Notes under the pieces: generated by a model
Seen by the model: the letters and a program-made list of their open reading frames with translations, nothing else
What the model was told of the DNA's origin: nothing
Database searches by the model: none
Translations under genes and position numbers: made by a program
Shown: in pieces, positions 1 through 6,120 of the stretch
Layout: each line of letters opens with the position of its first letter
Position numbering within the stretch: the first letter of the stretch is position 1
Assembly: GCA_937897125.1 (NCBI GenBank)
Contig: CALCPL010000137.1
Coordinates: forward strand, 1 to 6,120
DNA: 6,120 bases
Origin: an uncultured Candidatus Pelagibacter sp.
GTDB taxonomy: Bacteria > Pseudomonadota > Alphaproteobacteria > Pelagibacterales > Pelagibacteraceae
Direction: 5' to 3'

Positions 1-239
1 TTTTCTCTCCATCTCTTGATGATGAGCTAGATCTTCCATAACTAGATGGTTTTGATTTATCTCCAAAACTAGATTTTCCTTTATAACCAAAACTTTTTTT
101 CTCTCCATCTCTTGATGATGAGCTAGATCTTCCATAACTAGATGGTTTTGACTTATCTCCAAAACTAGATTTTCCCTTGTAACCAAAACTTTTTTTCTCT
201 CCGTCTCTTGATGATGAGCTAGATCTTCCATAGCTAGAT
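1..239 (-). repeat. In-frame 96-bp tandem repeat encoding the helicase C-terminal tail
   Basis: Copies start at bases 5, 101 and 197 with an exact period of 96 bp (32 codons). The third copy matches only to base 239, then diverges. Bases 1-4 match the end of the unit, so the array probably continues past the window. Copies 1 and 2 differ at three sites (56/152, 80/176, 83/179). Copies 2 and 3 differ at two sites over the shared part (107/203, 137/233). All five changes are silent. Read on the minus strand, the unit is rich in Ser, Gly, Lys, Arg and aromatics, with SSYGR, a run of five serines, RDGEKK, SFGYKGK and SFGDKSK. The composition resembles disordered RNA-binding tails of DEAD-box proteins. 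The function is inferred. Confidence 0.95.
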
Positions 240-1420
240 TTTTTTTCGTCTCTGAATTTTCTTTTTTTATTGTATGGCGCTTTTCCTCTTTTGCCACCTC
301 TTGAATCTCCTCTTGCTCCACGTGGTGCAGGTTTAAAATTCGGATCAATTAATTTACTAATTTCGTTCCACATCGACCTATCATCTGGTGTAAGAAAAGT
401 TAAAGCAGAACCTTCTGTTCCTGCTCTAGCAGTTCTTCCAATTCTGTGAACGTAATCTTCTGGCACTTGTGGAAGGTCATAATTTATTACGTGCTGAATT
501 AATGGAATATCTAAACCTCTTGCAGCAACATCTGTTGCAATTAATATTCTCTTAAGGCCTTTTCTAAATGAAGTAATTACACGATCTCTTTTACTTTGAC
601 GAAGATCTCCGTGAATAGCATCAGCTGAATGACCTTCTTCTTTAAGACGCTTAACCATTTTATCAGCACCTCTTTTAGTTTTAACAAAAACTAATATTGA
701 TCCTTTTCTTGCTATAAATTGGTCTACTAGTTGATCGTATTTATTTTCTTTAAAAACTTGAAGAGTTTCTTGTTTAATTTTTGCAATAGGTACTGATGTT
801 GACCCTGTTGAAATTCTTTGAGGCTTATTTAGATATCTTTCAGAAATTCTAACAATATTCTGAGGTAATGTTGCTGAAAATAATAAGGTTTGATGATCTT
901 TTGGAACAAATTTTAAAATTAATTCTATTTGAGGGGTAAAACCCATATCTAGCATTCTATCAGTTTCATCTAGTACCAAATATTTAGTAGCTGATAAATT
1001 TAAACTTTTTCTTTTTAAGTGATCGTTAATTCTTCCAGGGGTTCCAACAATTATTCTTGATCTATTACCTAGTTGTCTAAGTTGTTTTTGCATTGCCTCT
1101 CCACCAATAAGCAAAGCAGTTTTGATATTAATTTTATCGCTAATAATACTCTTTATTGCAGCCATTACTTGAGTTGCAAGTTCTCTAGTTGGACACATAA
1201 CTAATGCAAATGCATTTTTATCTAATATTAATTTATTAACTAAAGGAACACTAAAAGCTAAAGTCTTTCCTGTTCCTGTTTGTGCTGTTCCTAAAATATC
1301 TTTTCCCTCTAAAGCAACAGGTATTGCCATAGCCTGAATTGGTGTTGGTTTCGTAAACTTCATTTTTTCCAATGAATTCTTTAGCGAATCTTCTATTTTT
1401 AGTAATTTAAAGTTTTCCAT
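1..1420 (-). CDS. rhlE: DEAD-box ATP-dependent RNA helicase, RhlE-like, C-terminus beyond window edge
   Basis: This is an ATP-dependent RNA helicase of superfamily 2. Such enzymes remodel RNA and ribosome-assembly intermediates in the cytoplasm. 473 complete codons are visible and there is no stop before base 1, so the C-terminus is missing. Motifs in order are: Q motif FTKPTPIQ (22-29), motif I AQTGTGKT (46-53), Ia PTREL (77-81), GG (106-107), Ib TPGR (127-130), motif II DETD (151-154), III SAT (182-184), IV LVFVKT (243-248), V ATDVAARGLD (295-304) and VI HRIGRTARAG (325-334). RG-rich and basic residues follow (about 365-393), then a 32-residue tandem repeat from about residue 395. The start is fixed by a TAA codon directly upstream of the ATG; no clear Shine-Dalgarno site is seen. 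Motif II departs from canonical DEAD. The family call is firm. The subgroup (RhlE rather than DeaD, SrmB or CsdA) is inferred from overall resemblance. It is divergent from typA. Confidence 0.93.
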   Translation of the reverse strand, partial: MENFKLLKIEDSLKNSLEKMKFTKPTPIQAMAIPVALEGKDILGTAQTGTGKTLAFSVPLVNKLILDKNAFALVMCPTRELATQVMAAIKSIISDKINIKTALLIGGEAMQKQLRQLGNRSRIIVGTPGRINDHLKRKSLNLSATKYLVLDETDRMLDMGFTPQIELILKFVPKDHQTLLFSATLPQNIVRISERYLNKPQRISTGSTSVPIAKIKQETLQVFKENKYDQLVDQFIARKGSILVFVKTKRGADKMVKRLKEEGHSADAIHGDLRQSKRDRVITSFRKGLKRILIATDVAARGLDIPLIQHVINYDLPQVPEDYVHRIGRTARAGTEGSALTFLTPDDRSMWNEISKLIDPNFKPAPRGARGDSRGGKRGKAPYNKKRKFRDEKKSSYGRSSSSSRDGEKKSFGYKGKSSFGDKSKPSSYGRSSSSSRDGEKKSFGYKGKSSFGDKSKPSSYGRSSSSSRDGEK

Positions 1421-1615
1421 TTAGGTATTTAGATTTTTTAAAATTTAAGGAGATATGCTCTTAATCCTTTAATACGTCTAATTTATATAGCGATATCTAT
1501 ACGTTTTTTTAATAATCACAAGAAGCTAATTTTTTATTAAAATAGCTTTAATAAGAAAATAATGGGTTTTTTTAAGTTTTCAAATGACTCAATTAATGTA
1601 TAAGAGCGTCAAATT
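1421..1615. promoter_or_regulatory. Divergent intergenic region between the helicase gene and typA
   Basis: This 195-bp non-coding gap must hold the promoters of two head-to-head genes. It is very AT-rich with several T and A runs. No convincing pair of -35/-10 boxes can be chosen by eye in such sequence. One candidate for typA is TATAAG at 1599-1604 with TTTTCA at 1577-1582 (16-bp spacer), which would leave only a few bases of leader. ATACGT occurs twice in the same direction (1472-1477 and 1499-1504). An AT-rich inverted repeat lies at 1530-1558 and is listed separately. The regulatory role follows from the layout; the exact sites are uncertain. Confidence 0.55.
1530..1558 (+). promoter_or_regulatory. 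AT-rich inverted repeat upstream of typA
   Basis: Bases 1530-1541 can pair with 1547-1558 around a five-base loop (ATAGC). This gives 12 pairs, one of them G-U when read as plus-strand RNA. A T7 run follows at 1567-1573, about eight bases after the stem. It could be a hairpin in a long typA leader or a protein-binding palindrome. It may also be chance in DNA this rich in A and T, because nearly all pairs are A-T. Confidence 0.25.
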
Positions 1616-3442
1616 ATGAGTAACAATATTCGAAACATCACAATTATAGCTCACGTTGACCATGGTAAGACAACCATGATTGATAATCTAATGAAGCAAA
1701 GTGGTTCATTTAGAGAAAATGAAGTTGTGGATGAAAGATTGATGGACTCTGGTGAGTTGGAAAAAGAAAGAGGAATTACTATTCTAGCTAAACCTGCTTC
1801 TATTGATTGGCAAAACACGAGAGTTAATATTATTGATACACCAGGTCACAGAGATTTTGCAGCTGAAGTAGAGCGTGTTTTAAGTATGGCCGATGGTGCT
1901 TTATTATTAATTGATTCTGCAGAAGGTGTAATGCCACAAACAAAATTTGTACTAGCAAAAGCTCTTAAGCAAGGGTTAAAGCCGATTGTTGTAATTAACA
2001 AACTAGATAAAGCCGATCAAAGAGCTAATGAAGTTTTAGATGAAACATTTGACTTATTTGTAAGTTTAGATGCAAACGAGGAACAATTAGACTTTCCAGT
2101 TATGTACGCAAGTGGAAGATCTGGCTGGGCAGACAAAGAAGTGGATGGTCCAAGAGAAAATCTACACCCATTATTAGATTTAATTCTAGAACATGTTAAG
2201 CCAGCAGACCTTGATAAAACTAAACCTTTCGCAATGCTATCTACTTTATTATATGCAGATAGTTTCTTAGGTAGAAGTTTAGTTGGAAAAATATCTCAAG
2301 GGACAGCAAAAGCTAACCAACCTATTAAAGCAATAAATCTTAAAGGTGAAAAAGTTGACGAAGGTAGATTAACTAAAATTTTTAGATACGAAGGAACAAA
2401 GAAAGTGCCAATTGAAGTTGGTGAAGCAGGAGACATTGTTGTAATTGCAGGTTTAGAAAAAGCTAACGTAGCAGATACAATTTGTGATCTTGAAGTAAAC
2501 GATCCACTTCCAGCAACTCCAATAGATCCTCCAACTATGTCTATTACTATAAGTGTAAATAGTTCACCTTTAGCTGGGACAGAAGGTAAAAAATTAACAA
2601 GTACTCAAATCAGAGATAGATTGGTTACTGAAGCACAAAACAATGTTGGAATTTCTTTTTCTCAAAATGCAAACGTAGATGCTTTTGTAATTAGTGGTCG
2701 TGGTGAGTTAATGCTTGAAATCTTACTAACACAAATGAGACGTGAAGGTTTTGAAATGACAGTAAGTCCTCCAAAAGTTTTATACCAAAAAGATGAGAGT
2801 GGAAACAGACTAGAACCAATTGAAGAGATTACTGTTGATGTAGATGAAGAGTTTTCATCAAAGATTATTGACTCAATGAATAGAAGAAAAGGTAAATTAC
2901 TTGATCTTAAAGATACAGGAAAAGATAAAAAAAGATTAATCTTTCATGCACCAACAAGAGGCTTGATGGGTTACACAAGTAGATTTTTAACTTTAACAAA
3001 AGGTACTGGTGTAATTAATAGAATCTTCCATGGTTATGGAAAATTTGAAGGTGAGATGGATGGTAGAAAAAATGGTGCTTTAATTTCAATGGCAAACGGA
3101 AAAGCTGTTGCATTTGCAATATTTAACTTACAGGCGAGAGGTGAAATGTTTGTAACTCATAATGATCCTGTTTATGAAGGAATGATTGTTGGATTAGCCC
3201 CAAAAGCTGGTGATATGATTATTAACGTTATGAAGGGTAAACAGTTAACTAACATGAGAACTCAAGGAACTGACGAAAACGTTGTGCTAACTCCAGTAAG
3301 ACAAATGTCAATTGCAGAACAATTAAGTATGTTAAATACTGATGAAGCTTTAGAAATTACCCCTAAATCTCTTAGATTGAGAAAAGCAATTCTTAATCCT
3401 AATGATAGAAAAAAGAACGAAAAATCGTCAACACCTCTTTAA
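1616..3442 (+). CDS. typA: Translational GTPase TypA/BipA
   Basis: TypA (BipA) is a GTPase of the EF-G/LepA family. It binds the 70S ribosome and supports 50S assembly and growth under cold or other stress. At 608 residues it is full length (the E. coli protein is about 607). GTPase motifs are intact: G1 AHVDHGKTT (12-20), G2 ERGIT (51-55), G3 DTPGH (74-78), G4 NKLD (128-131) and G5-like ASGRSG (165-170). The BipA-specific regions are also present: SGRGELMLEILLTQMRREG, the RGLMGYTSRFLT segment, and the C-terminal domain with NGKAVAFAIFNLQARGEMFV. The ATG at 1616 begins directly with the conserved N-terminus (MSNNIRNITIIAHVDHGKTT). Only a partial Shine-Dalgarno match (AAGAG, 1602-1606) precedes it. 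The stop codon overlaps the stop of the convergent downstream gene. Nothing appears degraded, and this is the most securely identified gene here. Confidence 0.98.
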   Translation: MSNNIRNITIIAHVDHGKTTMIDNLMKQSGSFRENEVVDERLMDSGELEKERGITILAKPASIDWQNTRVNIIDTPGHRDFAAEVERVLSMADGALLLIDSAEGVMPQTKFVLAKALKQGLKPIVVINKLDKADQRANEVLDETFDLFVSLDANEEQLDFPVMYASGRSGWADKEVDGPRENLHPLLDLILEHVKPADLDKTKPFAMLSTLLYADSFLGRSLVGKISQGTAKANQPIKAINLKGEKVDEGRLTKIFRYEGTKKVPIEVGEAGDIVVIAGLEKANVADTICDLEVNDPLPATPIDPPTMSITISVNSSPLAGTEGKKLTSTQIRDRLVTEAQNNVGISFSQNANVDAFVISGRGELMLEILLTQMRREGFEMTVSPPKVLYQKDESGNRLEPIEEITVDVDEEFSSKIIDSMNRRKGKLLDLKDTGKDKKRLIFHAPTRGLMGYTSRFLTLTKGTGVINRIFHGYGKFEGEMDGRKNGALISMANGKAVAFAIFNLQARGEMFVTHNDPVYEGMIVGLAPKAGDMIINVMKGKQLTNMRTQGTDENVVLTPVRQMSIAEQLSMLNTDEALEITPKSLRLRKAILNPNDRKKNEKSSTPL

Positions 3443-4086
3443 TTAAAAAACTTTCCAACAATAAATAAACTAAGAGCAACAGCTGGTCCAATTCCAAAAG
3501 CAAATAATAAAGTTCCAACTCCTACTGTACCACCCAAATACCAACCGATAGACATCACTGTAATTTCAAGAAAAGCTCTAACAATAGCAATCGGTAAATT
3601 TGTTTTTTTTTGTAAACCAACCATTAGTCCATCTCTTGGTCCAGCTCCTAAATTAGCCACTAGATAAATACCACCACCAAGCCCTACTGTGAGTACCGCT
3701 ATAATGGCCAAAAGTATTTGATAAATATAATTTTCAGGTGTTGGCACAAATTTTATGCAGACATCAATCATCAAACCAATAATTATTGCATTTAAGATTG
3801 TTCCAATTCCAGGTTTTTGTTTTAAAGGTAACCACAACAGTAAAACAGCAATGCTTACAAATATAGTTATTATTCCAGTAGAAAAATCAACATTCAATGC
3901 AATACCTTGTGCAAGAACAGACCAAGGTGAGGCTCCAGCAAAAGAGACAATTAATAATCCCTCACCTAAACCAAATAAAGTTAATCCAAGACACAAAAAG
4001 AAGAAAGTTGAAATTTTTGGTTTAAGATTTAATGGTTTTTCAGAACTCCAATAAACTTTAGGAATATTTTTGATTTTCAAGAACAT
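3439..4086 (-). CDS. YczE-like integral membrane protein
   Basis: This is a hydrophobic protein resembling the YczE/YitT-type membrane family, whose transported substrate or role is not established. Starting at the ATG at 4086 it has 215 residues, about the length of Bacillus YczE. About six membrane segments are visible, near residues 27-50, 69-87, 95-112, 121-142, 166-186 and 190-211. The two halves repeat each other: GASPWSVL (51-58) matches GAGPRDGL (147-154), and GIGTILNAIIIG (93-104) matches GVGTLLFAFGIG (189-200). The frame stays open upstream to a GTG at 4134, which would add 16 polar residues. I prefer the ATG because it is the more usual start codon and gives the usual length, although neither start has a good ribosome site. 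Its stop shares TTAA with the typA stop. Confidence 0.8.
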   Translation of the reverse strand: MFLKIKNIPKVYWSSEKPLNLKPKISTFFFLCLGLTLFGLGEGLLIVSFAGASPWSVLAQGIALNVDFSTGIITIFVSIAVLLLWLPLKQKPGIGTILNAIIIGLMIDVCIKFVPTPENYIYQILLAIIAVLTVGLGGGIYLVANLGAGPRDGLMVGLQKKTNLPIAIVRAFLEITVMSIGWYLGGTVGVGTLLFAFGIGPAVALSLFIVGKFFN

Positions 4087-4137
4087 TTTTAATAAATTAC
4101 TTCTTTTAAAATTAAAGTCTATTATTGTTAACACTTT
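4087..4137. promoter_or_regulatory. Short divergent spacer between the membrane protein and DUF6134-like genes
   Basis: If the membrane protein starts at its ATG, 51 bp separate the two divergent starts. If it starts at the GTG at 4134, only 3 bp remain and both promoters would lie inside the opposite gene. The spacer is almost all A and T and holds no clear Shine-Dalgarno site for either gene. Leaderless or weakly initiated messages are possible. No specific -35/-10 pair can be supported. Confidence 0.35.
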
Positions 4138-4818
4138 ATGAAAAAATTTTTTATACTAATTTTCTTTTTAACATATTCACTTAGCTCTAATGCCCACATG
4201 GCGCATTATAATAAATTTAATAAAATTGAAATGGAGATTTTAAAAGATGGTGAAGTTATTGGCTATAATTACTATTTTTTTAAAAAGGATGGAGATAAGA
4301 CAACAGTCACAAATCAAATTAAGTTTACAGTAAAGTTATTTGGGGCAACAATTTTTGAAATTGAAGGATACGGAGAGGAAAAATATATTAAAGATAAATT
4401 GATTTCTTTTAATTCTAAAACACTTCAAAATGATAAAGAAAAATATGTAGATTTAGAATTTAATGAACAAACAGATAAATTTGATATTCAAGGTTCTTCC
4501 TATAGTGGTGTGGCATCAACAAAAAACGTAATTGGAAACTGGTGGAGCCACAAAATTTTACAAACTGATAGTCAAATTAGCCCAGTATCAGGTAGTATCA
4601 AAGAACAGGTAGTAACGTTTATCGGTAAAGAAAAAATTGAACTTTATGGTAAAACTTATGAGGTAGATCATTTTAAATTAACCTCAAAAGACATGTCTTT
4701 ACCAAAAGATAAAAGACTTAATTTTGATATATGGTTTAATAAAAAAAATTCTTTAATTTTAAAAGTTACTTATTCTAGATTAGGAAATTGGGAATATAAG
4801 GTTAAAAAGTTTGAATAA
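4138..4818 (+). CDS. Exported DUF6134-like protein of unknown function
   Basis: This is a 226-residue protein with a clear Sec signal peptide: a basic start (MKK), a hydrophobic core (residues 4-16) and a likely signal peptidase I site after SNA (residue 19). The mature protein should be periplasmic. It begins near HYNKFNKIEMEI and has the pattern I associate with DUF6134: an early GEVIGYNYYFF strand, a KFTVKLFGATIFEIEGYGEE block, a middle NWWSHKILQTDSQISPVSG segment, and a late DIWFNKKNSLILKVTYSR strand. Alternating hydrophobic residues suggest a mostly beta fold. No catalytic motif is visible. The ATG at 4138 is chosen because the signal peptide begins there. The family assignment is from memory of its pattern, and the function is unknown. 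The gene ends two bases before the stop of the convergent oxidoreductase gene. Confidence 0.8.
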   Translation: MKKFFILIFFLTYSLSSNAHMAHYNKFNKIEMEILKDGEVIGYNYYFFKKDGDKTTVTNQIKFTVKLFGATIFEIEGYGEEKYIKDKLISFNSKTLQNDKEKYVDLEFNEQTDKFDIQGSSYSGVASTKNVIGNWWSHKILQTDSQISPVSGSIKEQVVTFIGKEKIELYGKTYEVDHFKLTSKDMSLPKDKRLNFDIWFNKKNSLILKVTYSRLGNWEYKVKKFE

Positions 4819-4820
4819 AG

Positions 4821-5792
4821 CTATTTATTTATTTTATTAAAAAGATCTTGAGCACTTATCCATCCCGATTCTAATCTAGGTCCAACAAACCAATCCGCAC
4901 AAACTCCAAGGTTTAAAGAAGAATTCCAATAACTTTTAATTCTTAAAGGTTTTGAGTTAGATGAATATTTCCAGCCATGATTTAATGAAAATAAGACTTT
5001 AGTTTTTTTTATACCTGTAAGCTTAAAAAACTTCTCAATCAAAGTTTTTGTGTTCAATTTATTATTGTCTCGATTTTTATTAATCTCTTTATTTGCCCAT
5101 GAGTAAGTACTTTGTAGAGTCCAAAGATCATTTTTACTTTTAAAACGCATTTTACTATTTTCATTTCCAGCCCAGCCTAAAATTTTATCATTAAAAAAAT
5201 AACTACTAACATTAAGTTTACTTTTTTTTGTAGTCATCATGACAGTTATATTTGCATCCATTTTAATTCTTTTATTTATAAATGAATGTTTAATATATTT
5301 TTTTGAAAGTTTTTTTAATTGAGGAAATGGACAGGTTAGTATCAATGATTTATATAATTTTTTTGATCCATCAGAAAAATATATTTCCCACACTTTATTT
5401 TTATTAAAAATTTTAATAACCTCACTATTAAAATTGCAGTTGATATCTTTTAATAGATATTTGCTGATTGCGTTGTTACCCTTTTTTCCAATTATCTTAA
5501 TATGTTTTTTGTCTTCTTTCTTATCAGTATTTAAAAATAAATGTTTTCCTGGCCATTTTTTAACAATTTTTTCTGAAATTAAACTTTTTATAAATTTTTT
5601 AAATTCATCACTTTTTGGTGAAATATATTGAACACCATGATCAAAGCTTTCATTCTTGTTAAGCTTTTTATTAGATGATCTTCCTCCAATTCCTCTGGCC
5701 TTGTCATAAACATCTAGTGAAAATTTTTTACTAAGTGCTTTAGCAATTGTTGAGCCTGAAATACCAGACCCAATTATACAGAAATCCTTCAT
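4821..5792 (-). CDS. Renalase-like FAD/NAD(P)-binding oxidoreductase
   Basis: A 323-residue flavoprotein of the amine-oxidase/renalase-like group (COG3380 type). The N-terminal Rossmann motif is IIGSGISGSTIAKAL (6-20), followed by the ribose-binding acidic residue D30 in VYDKARGIGGR (28-38) and the DHGVQY motif (51-56). The C-terminus has the typical FAD-binding end: HGWKYS (272-277), then LGVCADWFVGPRLESGWISA (295-314). The middle part is Lys- and Asn-rich, as expected from the base composition. The substrate cannot be read from the sequence; known renalases oxidise dihydro isomers of NAD(P)H, but that is not assured here. The ATG at 5792 overlaps the TGA of the upstream pmbA gene (ATGA), which suggests translational coupling. 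The gene ends with TAG. Confidence 0.88.
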   Translation of the reverse strand: MKDFCIIGSGISGSTIAKALSKKFSLDVYDKARGIGGRSSNKKLNKNESFDHGVQYISPKSDEFKKFIKSLISEKIVKKWPGKHLFLNTDKKEDKKHIKIIGKKGNNAISKYLLKDINCNFNSEVIKIFNKNKVWEIYFSDGSKKLYKSLILTCPFPQLKKLSKKYIKHSFINKRIKMDANITVMMTTKKSKLNVSSYFFNDKILGWAGNENSKMRFKSKNDLWTLQSTYSWANKEINKNRDNNKLNTKTLIEKFFKLTGIKKTKVLFSLNHGWKYSSNSKPLRIKSYWNSSLNLGVCADWFVGPRLESGWISAQDLFNKINK

Positions 5793-6120
5793 TTCCCAGC
5801 AACAACCATACCTTCTATCAACATTGTTGGTGCATTCGTTGAGTATTTAAACTCAAGATCGTCTGCCAGTGTTATGTTCTTAAATATATCTTTAAAATTT
5901 CCAGCTATTGTAATTTCACTAACGGGATATTTAAATATTCCATCCTCAACCATAAACCCATTAGCACCAACTGAATAATCTCCTGTAACTAGATTACTTC
6001 CATGTCCAATTGTTTCTGTAATATAAAGAGTTCTTGAGTTTAGTTTTAAAAGATTTTTATATGAGATAGAACCTTTTTCAAAATATAAATTACTTGTTCC
6101 ACCACTTCTACCATTTGACT
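5789..6120 (-). CDS. pmbA: PmbA/TldE metalloprotease-related subunit, C-terminal part only
   Basis: The last 109 residues and the TGA stop are present; the N-terminus lies beyond base 6120. The reading frame gives SNGRSGGTSN, then ITETIGHGSNLVTGDYSVGA, then NGFMVEDG, YPVSEITIAGNFKDIFKNI and a short tail ending MVVAGK. This closely follows the C-terminal domain of PmbA (TldE), where the GxG...TGDYS.GA.GF..E.G...YPV.EITIAGN pattern is diagnostic. PmbA pairs with TldD in a cytoplasmic peptidase complex; TldD carries the metal-binding HExxxH site. TldD itself shares part of this domain, but the EITIAGN wording and the tail fit PmbA better. The gene overlaps the oxidoreductase start by four bases and so leads a probable two-gene operon. 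Confidence 0.93.
   Translation of the reverse strand, partial: SNGRSGGTSNLYFEKGSISYKNLLKLNSRTLYITETIGHGSNLVTGDYSVGANGFMVEDGIFKYPVSEITIAGNFKDIFKNITLADDLEFKYSTNAPTMLIEGMVVAGK

Noticed and set aside
1..239. Direct repeats as a possible CRISPR array
   Set aside because: The repeats are contiguous with a 96-bp period and no unique spacers, and they are an open reading frame continuous with the helicase.
1447..1472. AAGGAG followed by an ATG at 1455 on the plus strand, a possible leader peptide
   Set aside because: The peptide would be five residues, the spacing to the ATG is only two bases, and nothing else supports translation; probably chance.
1616..3442. LepA or EF-G as an alternative name for the GTPase
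   Set aside because: Length, the BipA-type C-terminal domain and lack of the EF-G domain IV segment fit TypA/BipA.
3400..3480. Search for an intrinsic terminator at the typA 3' end
   Set aside because: No GC-containing stem followed by a T run could be found; the sequence is coding on one or the other strand throughout.
3755..4054. A 99-codon open frame on the plus strand
   Set aside because: It lies wholly opposite the YczE-like gene, its translation shows no domain or signal, and the minus-strand protein is clearly real.
5434..5631. A 65-codon open frame on the plus strand with a hydrophobic start
   Set aside because: It lies antisense inside the renalase-like gene; its hydrophobic stretch arises from the complement of Lys-rich codons.

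Overview
The window is AT-rich and densely coding, with almost no spacer DNA. Strands alternate, convergent stop codons touch or overlap, and Shine-Dalgarno sites are weak or absent. Proteins are rich in Lys, Asn and Ile. This fits a streamlined marine alphaproteobacterium of the SAR11 / Pelagibacterales type. That placement is inferred from composition and gene style, since no phylogenetic marker was compared.

Layout: (1) bases 1-1420, minus strand: an RhlE-like DEAD-box RNA helicase, cut at its C-terminus by the window edge. Its tail is built from nearly identical 96-bp (32-residue) repeats, and its motif II reads DETD, not DEAD. (2) 1421-1615: an AT-rich intergenic region between divergent starts. 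(3) 1616-3442, plus strand: full-length typA/bipA, a ribosome-associated translational GTPase. (4) 3439-4086, minus: a YczE-like integral membrane protein with a visible internal duplication; its stop codon shares four bases with the typA stop. (5) 4138-4818, plus: an exported protein resembling the DUF6134 family. (6) 4821-5792, minus: a renalase-like FAD/NAD(P)-binding oxidoreductase. (7) 5789-6120, minus: the C-terminal end of pmbA (tldE), whose stop overlaps the start of the oxidoreductase gene as ATGA, so these two probably form one transcription unit.

Functionally, the helicase and TypA are head to head. Both families act on ribosome assembly or translation, often under cold or stress, so a shared regulatory region is plausible. 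The membrane protein and the DUF6134-like protein are also divergent from a very short spacer, but their joint role is unknown. No RNA gene, mobile element or CRISPR array is visible. The most unusual features are the in-frame tandem repeat tail of the helicase, in which every difference between copies is silent, and its DETD variant. Most of the rest looks like ordinary housekeeping sequence; I do not see a new multi-gene system.
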